Origin: a virus
Length of the DNA: 64,000 nt
Strand: one strand, 5' to 3'
Virus record (IMG/VR): IMGVR_UViG_3300010430_000003
Span: 64,001-128,000 of that record
Of the stretch, positions 59,887 through 64,000 are shown in pieces. Under the pieces are notes generated by a model. The model was not told where the DNA came from. It made no database searches and saw only the letters and a list, made by a program, of their open reading frames with translations. Position 1 is the stretch's first letter. Every line of letters begins with the position of its first letter. The translations under genes and the position numbers were made by a program.

Positions 59887-59986
59887 ACTGGTAGGAAATA
59901 TGTTTAAGTTAGCTAAAACATGTTTGGCAGGCGTATATTATCAATGCATGGAATGATTATGCCGGGTTCGAATCCCACTACCAGTG
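59887..59986 (+). ncRNA. tRNA-like structured RNA 2
   Basis: 100 bases that fold like a tRNA with long arms: ACTGGTAG (59887-59894) with CTACCAGT (59978-59985) gives an eight-pair acceptor and G follows as discriminator; AAATATGTTT/AAACATGTTT (59896-59905/59916-59925) is a ten-pair arm where the D arm would be; GGCGTA/TATGCC (59930-59935/59958-59963) with ATCA/TGAT inside is a second long arm; GGG-TTCGAAT-CCC (59964-59976) is the T arm. There is no ordinary 7-base anticodon loop. Compensating arms and the canonical TTCGA loop argue against chance. Confidence 0.6.
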
Positions 59987-60015
59987 TTGTTAATAAGAAA
60001 GTTGCAAAGTTGTAC

Positions 60016-60180
60016 ATGTTGCAATATTATTTTCAATATGTTGAAATTATCAAAAAATTTGATGGTGGCAGGGATTGTTATTTGGGGTATGCTAATAAAT
60101 TAAGTTATAAAGAATCTATCTCTTCTAAAATAATAAACATTGGACGATTAACACAAAAACAACAAAAGGAAAGAACATGA
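60016..60180 (+). CDS. Hypothetical micro-protein
   Basis: 54 residues from ATG 60016; an in-frame GTG at 59986 overlaps the RNA above. MLQYYFQYVEIIKKFDGGRD then YKESISSKIINIGRLTQKQQ; no ribosome binding site of note. It ends at an ATGA junction with the next gene. Unknown; may be a relic. Confidence 0.35.
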   Translation: MLQYYFQYVEIIKKFDGGRDCYLGYANKLSYKESISSKIINIGRLTQKQQKERT

Positions 60181-60530
60181 AATTTCGACACATTTACCTC
60201 TCTGATCATAATGAAAACCCAATGCCTGTTGCTACCATCTGTAGTGTTCAACATGAAGGTGCTGTAAGGTTTGCAATGGCAAGGTGCAACACACTAGACC
60301 AATTTGCAAAACGAACAGGTCGGAGAATCTCTCAAGGGCGGTTAGAAAAATGTAAGAGTCTTACAGGCTTCGCGTCACCCTTCACAGAAAGACTAGAGTC
60401 GCTCTTTAATAATGATTGCGCTCTCTTCACAAAAGAAGAAATCCCAGACCTGTTGAAAGCTCTTAAGAAGGAACTTTCTTTTAGGCACGACAAGACTTAT
60501 CGTGAGCTTGCACAGGAAAGGTCAATTTAG
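60177..60530 (+). CDS. Hypothetical basic protein
   Basis: 117 residues with AAAGGAAAG before the ATG. Its body has ARCNTLDQFAKRTGRRISQGRL, a helix-rich basic stretch, followed by FTKEEIPDLLKALKKELSFRHD. A possible DNA- or RNA-binding protein by composition only. No family recognised. Confidence 0.5.
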   Translation: MKFRHIYLSDHNENPMPVATICSVQHEGAVRFAMARCNTLDQFAKRTGRRISQGRLEKCKSLTGFASPFTERLESLFNNDCALFTKEEIPDLLKALKKELSFRHDKTYRELAQERSI

Positions 60531-60571
60531 AACCACCCTTAATTTATTAATCTAGACAAACTCATAAGTGT

Positions 60572-60805
60572 ATGATGGAAGAAAAAAACAAAAGAGATCT
60601 TAAGAGAATTAGAGAAAAAGCTCTTAGAGATAGAGAAGTAGAAAAGGGTGTGCATGATGGGCGTATGTATACCAAAGTCCATAAAGTCAGAAAAGACAAG
60701 AACATTAACTATGAAGACGAAATGGATGAGTATTTTTGGGAAGAAGAGGAAATAGAAGAGCCTTCCGACGAAGAAGAAATTGAAGCATCACCTTGGAGAC
60801 GATAA
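60572..60805 (+). CDS. Hypothetical charged protein
   Basis: 77 residues (ATG 60572 or 60575). Nearly half of the residues are charged: the N-terminal part is basic (KNKRDLKRIREKALRDREV), the C-terminal part is acidic (EEEEIEEPSDEEEIE). Such proteins often bind and mask host factors, but nothing specific is visible. The stop overlaps the next ATG as TAATG. Confidence 0.45.
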   Translation: MMEEKNKRDLKRIREKALRDREVEKGVHDGRMYTKVHKVRKDKNINYEDEMDEYFWEEEEIEEPSDEEEIEASPWRR

Positions 60806-61008
60806 TGGATTCGTATATTAATATATTGATTCATTATCGTTTTTATGGAGACCTCCCAATGATACCTGAATTGCTGTATCAAAACTTTGAAATGGAACAA
60901 TATTCATCATCTATGTCTTCCTTTAATGAAAGCGAATATAAAGAAGACAACATATATTATGATTATGATCTTAACGGTTTAACTACATTACTGGAGACCA
61001 ATGCCTAG
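60805..61008 (+). CDS. Micro-protein family member
   Basis: 67 residues from ATG 60805, behind GGAG. MDSYINILIHYRFYGDLPMI carries the I-N-I-L-I motif. The second half is Ser/Glu/Tyr rich (SSSMSSFNESEYKED). Unknown function. Confidence 0.5.
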   Translation: MDSYINILIHYRFYGDLPMIPELLYQNFEMEQYSSSMSSFNESEYKEDNIYYDYDLNGLTTLLETNA

Positions 61009-61582
61009 TCATTCATTTTGGTACACTGATACCAATGTTATTAAGAAAATATATGAGGTTTTTAACTATATTACTATCGATCCAACAACCTCCCCGGAAG
61101 CCAACAAGCGTGTCCGTGCTGAGTTCGTTTACACGATCGATGACTCATGCCTGACGACCCCGAAATGGCTTCCTGACGCCCCTGACGGCGCTGTGACGTG
61201 CTATATGAACCCCCCTTATTCTAAGGACTGTGATGGTACAAAACCCTATGTGGTTAAGCTATTAGAACAGCTAGATAAAGGTGTTGTTAACGCAGCTATC
61301 GTGCTTGTTAATTCATCTACTTCTTCAAGCTGGTTCCAGCTTTTAATGAAAAACAGTGAGCTTGTTTGTTTTCCATCAAAAAGGTTGTGTTTTGATGAAG
61401 ACCTTGATTACGTCAAGAAATATGTTGATCCCGAAGAGCCAGGGCATGGGCTAAAGACTGGCAAAGCTCCGAGATATGATAATGCTGTTTTTCTCTTAAT
61501 AAGTGACAGTTCATACAGTCATTATGCAGAGAACTTTATTGATTCTTTCTCCTCAATGGGTAGTGTATTAAAATTGGTATGA
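61001..61582 (+). CDS. Phage DNA N6-adenine methyltransferase (Dam-like)
   Basis: 193 residues. SHSFWYTDTNVIKKIYEVF at the start, then TCYMNPPYSKD with the catalytic NPPYS (residues 70-74), and a late GKAPRYDNAVFLL are the parts of the small phage adenine methyltransferase family, in which the N-terminal FxGG motif is displaced. It methylates the N6 of adenine in DNA, which can protect the phage from host restriction. A 120-base patch near 61081-61200 is much richer in G and C than its surroundings. Confidence 0.75.
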   Translation: MPSHSFWYTDTNVIKKIYEVFNYITIDPTTSPEANKRVRAEFVYTIDDSCLTTPKWLPDAPDGAVTCYMNPPYSKDCDGTKPYVVKLLEQLDKGVVNAAIVLVNSSTSSSWFQLLMKNSELVCFPSKRLCFDEDLDYVKKYVDPEEPGHGLKTGKAPRYDNAVFLLISDSSYSHYAENFIDSFSSMGSVLKLV

Positions 61583-61791
61583 ACTCTTCTACTATAAATA
61601 AATGGGTTGTAGAACGGTATGCTTCGTCATACACTTTTTGGCATGGCGCTATAATTGAAACAAACAAATTCACAAGTAGGGGCACTCGCACGAAAATTCG
61701 ATTTATTCAGATAGATGGAGAGTTGCGATATAAAGTTCTGAAGGCGTGGCTATCTTTATACAATCTTGTTGATGATAAATACAGAGATTAA
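61579..61791 (+). CDS. Micro-protein family member
   Basis: 70 residues; ATGA start. NSSTINKWVVERYASSYTFWHG carries I-N-x-[WL]-V and an aromatic stretch; the rest is basic/beta. It overlaps the next gene by 20 bases. Unknown. Confidence 0.5.
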   Translation: MNSSTINKWVVERYASSYTFWHGAIIETNKFTSRGTRTKIRFIQIDGELRYKVLKAWLSLYNLVDDKYRD

Positions 61792-61966
61792 TAGATTAAT
61801 AGTAGATAATTTGATTTGTGAATTATCAGGTTCGTGGAAAGTGTATGGATTTTGTAAATATAGTCGATTAACTTACACACAAATATTGGAGATACCATAC
61901 CCATACGTTATTATACATATTGGCAACATGAGAGAACTATATGAAAGACATGCTCATAACCGGTAG
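61772..61966 (+). CDS. Micro-protein family member
   Basis: 64 residues from ATG 61772. [20 protein letters not shown] holds E-I-N-x-L-I. The second half has [20 protein letters not shown]. It overlaps the dehydrogenase gene by 26 bases. Unknown. Confidence 0.5.
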   Translation: MINTEINRLIVDNLICELSGSWKVYGFCKYSRLTYTQILEIPYPYVIIHIGNMRELYERHAHNR

Positions 61967-62657
61967 CACCAAAGGTATTGGTTTAGCTACTGCAAAATTG
62001 TTTAATGAACAAGGTTATAAAGTCACTGTGATTGGCAGAGAAATCCAGTCAGTAGATAAAACTGTCTTTGCAAACCCACAACATGTAAAATACATTCAAG
62101 TTAACTTCTTAAAAGAAGACCAAGTAAAAACCTTCATTGATTGGGTATCAAAACAAGATTTTGATGTTATAGTTAATAACGCGGCAATCAATGCAGTATC
62201 TAACGTATCGGATAAGAGCTTTATAGCTGAGTCTGAAGCTATCATGAAAGTTAACTATCAAATACCGTTAAGAATTTTGAATGCTTGTTCATATAAAGAC
62301 GATATGAAGATTGTTAATATATCTTCCATATCCGGGATTTTAGGTTTAGCAGGTAGAACGAACTATTGTGCATCTAAGCACGCGCTCAACGCCTTAACTA
62401 AAACCCTCGCTCTGGAGCATCCAGAGATATGTATAAACTCTGTTTGTCCAGGTGTAATTGAAACTAAGCTTACAAAACAAATCTTGAAAGAAGAGGACAT
62501 TGAAAATATAATAAAACAGATCCCGAAAGGGAGATTAGGTACTCCAAAAGAAGTGGCTAACTTAGTATACTTTCTATGTTCTGATATGAATACATATATA
62601 ACTGGGCAGAATATTATTATTGATGGTGGTTTAACTTCTACTTGGTGGAATCAATGA
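61941..62657 (+). CDS. Short-chain dehydrogenase/reductase
   Basis: 238 residues. TGSTKGIG (7-14) is the nucleotide-binding loop, NNAA the second structural motif, SSISG holds the catalytic Ser and Tyr142-x3-Lys146 (YCASK) the catalytic pair, and IDGG at the end is usual. It is similar in length to FabG-like NAD(P)-dependent reductases. The next gene overlaps as ATGA and is a sugar-phosphate cyclase, so the reductase may act on a cyclic sugar. Other substrates are possible. Confidence 0.85.
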   Translation: MKDMLITGSTKGIGLATAKLFNEQGYKVTVIGREIQSVDKTVFANPQHVKYIQVNFLKEDQVKTFIDWVSKQDFDVIVNNAAINAVSNVSDKSFIAESEAIMKVNYQIPLRILNACSYKDDMKIVNISSISGILGLAGRTNYCASKHALNALTKTLALEHPEICINSVCPGVIETKLTKQILKEEDIENIIKQIPKGRLGTPKEVANLVYFLCSDMNTYITGQNIIIDGGLTSTWWNQ

Positions 62658-63700
62658 ATTTTACTATTGAATATATTTCATCAAATTATCACTCTTATCA
62701 AAACTTAAACATAAGATATGATTATATCTTCTACGATAAAAATTTATCTCGCTCTAGTCTTACTCGAAAAGCAATTCCGATTGACGCTGGAGAAAGTCTT
62801 AAGGCTTGGGAAGGTGTGTCTGACATAATTAATACCTTTCAAAGCCTCGGCATCACTAGACAAGACAGAGTTTTAGTTATTGGTGGTGGAACAATGCAAG
62901 ATGCATTTGGTTTTGTGTGTTCAATTTATAGTCGTGGGGTAGGATGGTCCTACCTCCCCACTACACTAGGCGCTATGTGCGATAGTTGTATTGGTGGTAA
63001 AACCTCTATCAACGTTGGGGGGTCTAAGAACATTGTTGGGACATTTTCAGACCCCGAAAAGATCTATATTGATTTCTCTTGGCTTATGACAGCGAGCAAG
63101 AATTCTATCTTGTCAGGTCTTGGGGAAATGAATCATATTTTTGCAGTTGCGCAGCGATATGATTTAATGATTAAGCTAGAAAAAGAGTATAAGAAAGATA
63201 CTCCCAACTGGTCGCACTTAGTTAGAGCGTGCTTGGAAATCAAGTCTTCTTTCATTGAGGAGGATAAGTTTGATAAAGGGAAGAGACTCCTTCTTAATTA
63301 CGGTCATACTTTTGGCCATGCGTTGGAGTCTGCCGCTTTCACACCCCATGGCATTGCTGTAGCTTGGGGTGCTATGCTTTCTAATAGATTAAGTTATGAA
63401 AGTGGTTTGATGTCAGAAGAATTAACTAATTATTTAAACAACAGGTTTCAATGGATTGTTTCTGAAGCAGAAGCCCAGCAACTTGAGTGGGCAGATGTCC
63501 AAGAGGATTTCTTTGAATCTTTGTTGAAAGATAAAAAGAATAAAAAAGGAGCAAAAGGTAAAACCAAAATTGGTTGCATCTTGATGAAAGAAGGGCAGGC
63601 TGTCCTAGATCATATTTACTTCGAAAACCTCAAAGGGAGAATTAACAATGTTTGTTCCAACTGGGAAGATTCTAACACCACTGACTCGGAAAACGGATAA
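62654..63700 (+). CDS. Dehydroquinate-synthase-like sugar-phosphate cyclase
   Basis: 348 residues from ATG 62654. GGGTMQD (77-83) is the NAD loop, [20 protein letters not shown] (about 101-120) contains the substrate-binding region, KNIVGTF follows, and [13 protein letters not shown] (about 214-226) gives metal-binding histidines. The family includes AroB and the cyclases for 2-deoxy-scyllo-inosose and 2-epi-5-epi-valiolone; substrate-specific residues cannot be called by eye. Together with the reductase upstream a small cyclitol pathway is suggested. A phage-encoded shikimate step alone would be odd. Confidence 0.82.
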   Translation: MNFTIEYISSNYHSYQNLNIRYDYIFYDKNLSRSSLTRKAIPIDAGESLKAWEGVSDIINTFQSLGITRQDRVLVIGGGTMQDAFGFVCSIYSRGVGWSYLPTTLGAMCDSCIGGKTSINVGGSKNIVGTFSDPEKIYIDFSWLMTASKNSILSGLGEMNHIFAVAQRYDLMIKLEKEYKKDTPNWSHLVRACLEIKSSFIEEDKFDKGKRLLLNYGHTFGHALESAAFTPHGIAVAWGAMLSNRLSYESGLMSEELTNYLNNRFQWIVSEAEAQQLEWADVQEDFFESLLKDKKNKKGAKGKTKIGCILMKEGQAVLDHIYFENLKGRINNVCSNWEDSNTTDSENG

Positions 63701-63965
63701 CCCTGCACCTCCCCCAACACCCCCTGATAAGAATGAATTTTGGAAACAAATCGCAGTCAGTCTTGGATTAAGTGTTGTTTCTACCGCACTCACCCAGATG
63801 ACACAAATTGCTATCTCTGAAATTTATGGTAAGTATCGTGGTAGAGGACAAAGGATGGAAGAGGAACTTCCTCAACCCCCACAGCAATGTAATTGTTCTC
63901 AGTATCAGGAAGATGATACGGAAGAGATGACAAGGGAAGAAATTGACTCAATTATTTCCTCTTAA
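63648..63965 (+). CDS. Possible membrane-anchored protein
   Basis: 105 residues; ATG 63648 has a strong GGGAG site, and the gene overlaps the cyclase by 53 bases. A Pro-rich start ([15 protein letters not shown]) is followed by a hydrophobic segment (QIAVSLGLSVVSTALTQM) and an acidic, Cys-containing tail (PQQCNCSQYQEDDTEEM). The hydrophobic part may be a membrane helix. Function unknown. Confidence 0.45.
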   Translation: MFVPTGKILTPLTRKTDNPAPPPTPPDKNEFWKQIAVSLGLSVVSTALTQMTQIAISEIYGKYRGRGQRMEEELPQPPQQCNCSQYQEDDTEEMTREEIDSIISS

Positions 63966-64000
63966 TGTCACCATTGCTTTTAAGTTTCTTATTAATGCTG

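Noticed and set aside
59887-59986. tRNA interrupted by an intron
   Set aside because: The arms form continuous long stems with no anticodon loop halves to rejoin, and the insert would be too short for a group I intron.
1-64000. Insertion sequences, integrase, attachment sites, CRISPR arrays
   Set aside because: I looked for transposase or integrase motifs, terminal repeats and evenly spaced direct repeats and found none; only the coding repeats in the fibre genes are present.

Overview
This window looks like about 64 kb of a large, AT-rich, strictly lytic-looking tailed bacteriophage with a contractile tail (myovirus). Every credible protein gene is on the + strand and almost all overlap by a few bases (ATGA, TTGA or TAATG junctions). 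The evidence for a phage is a neck/tail/baseplate block with a contractile-tail sheath and tube, a T4-like gp32-type single-strand binding protein, a UvsX/RecA-type recombinase, a DnaB-type helicase, flap exonuclease, ThyX, dUTPase, a phage-type adenine methyltransferase and no host housekeeping genes. The host cannot be named; the lipoprotein signal, cobalamin-dependent ribonucleotide reductase and sulfotransferase fit a Gram-negative, possibly marine, bacterium (inference).

Layout. 1-21.15 kb: virion morphogenesis. Neck proteins, a HExxH zincin, a probable tail-completion protein, two large LamG-type adhesin/fibre proteins, a sulfotransferase, two small fibre-like paralogues, sheath, tube, a strong terminator (13.6 kb), then gp26-like baseplate protein, tape measure, gp53/LysM-like and hub-like baseplate proteins. 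21.15-43.6 kb: replication and nucleotide metabolism. A compact family-A polymerase palm/fingers protein, a polymerase-beta-like nucleotidyltransferase, a candidate tubulin/FtsZ-like GTPase, SSB, recombinase, ThyX, a cytidylyltransferase-DUF3310 fusion, 5'-3' exonuclease, helicase, class II ribonucleotide reductase, a possible GroES-like protein, a full family-C DNA polymerase (DnaE type), dUTPase and an IMPDH/GMP-reductase family enzyme. 43.6-64 kb: an acidic structural-like protein, two separate MoxR-ATPase plus DUF2201/VWA pairs, a CHAP-like endolysin whose ribosome binding site lies in a hairpin, a metallophosphoesterase, GroEL, an XhlA-like holin candidate, a tRNA-Gln, two unusual tRNA-like RNAs, a lipoprotein, membrane proteins, a DNA adenine methyltransferase and, at the end, a short-chain dehydrogenase next to a dehydroquinate-synthase-like sugar-phosphate cyclase.

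The less ordinary layers are: (1) about twenty tiny proteins (about 50-100 aa) scattered between the enzymes, many sharing a short N-terminal [ILV]-N-x-x-[ILV] type motif, with a clear sub-family (F-[ILV]-D-S-[VI]...W) in tandem at 36.5-37.7 kb; (2) the duplicated MoxR-VWA modules, the second driven by two near-identical sigma70-like promoters and interrupted by RNA genes; (3) the tRNA-like RNAs; (4) the tubulin-like candidate; and (5) a possible cyclitol pathway and sulfotransferase that may decorate a surface. Functions given from family resemblance were judged by eye; no database search was run.
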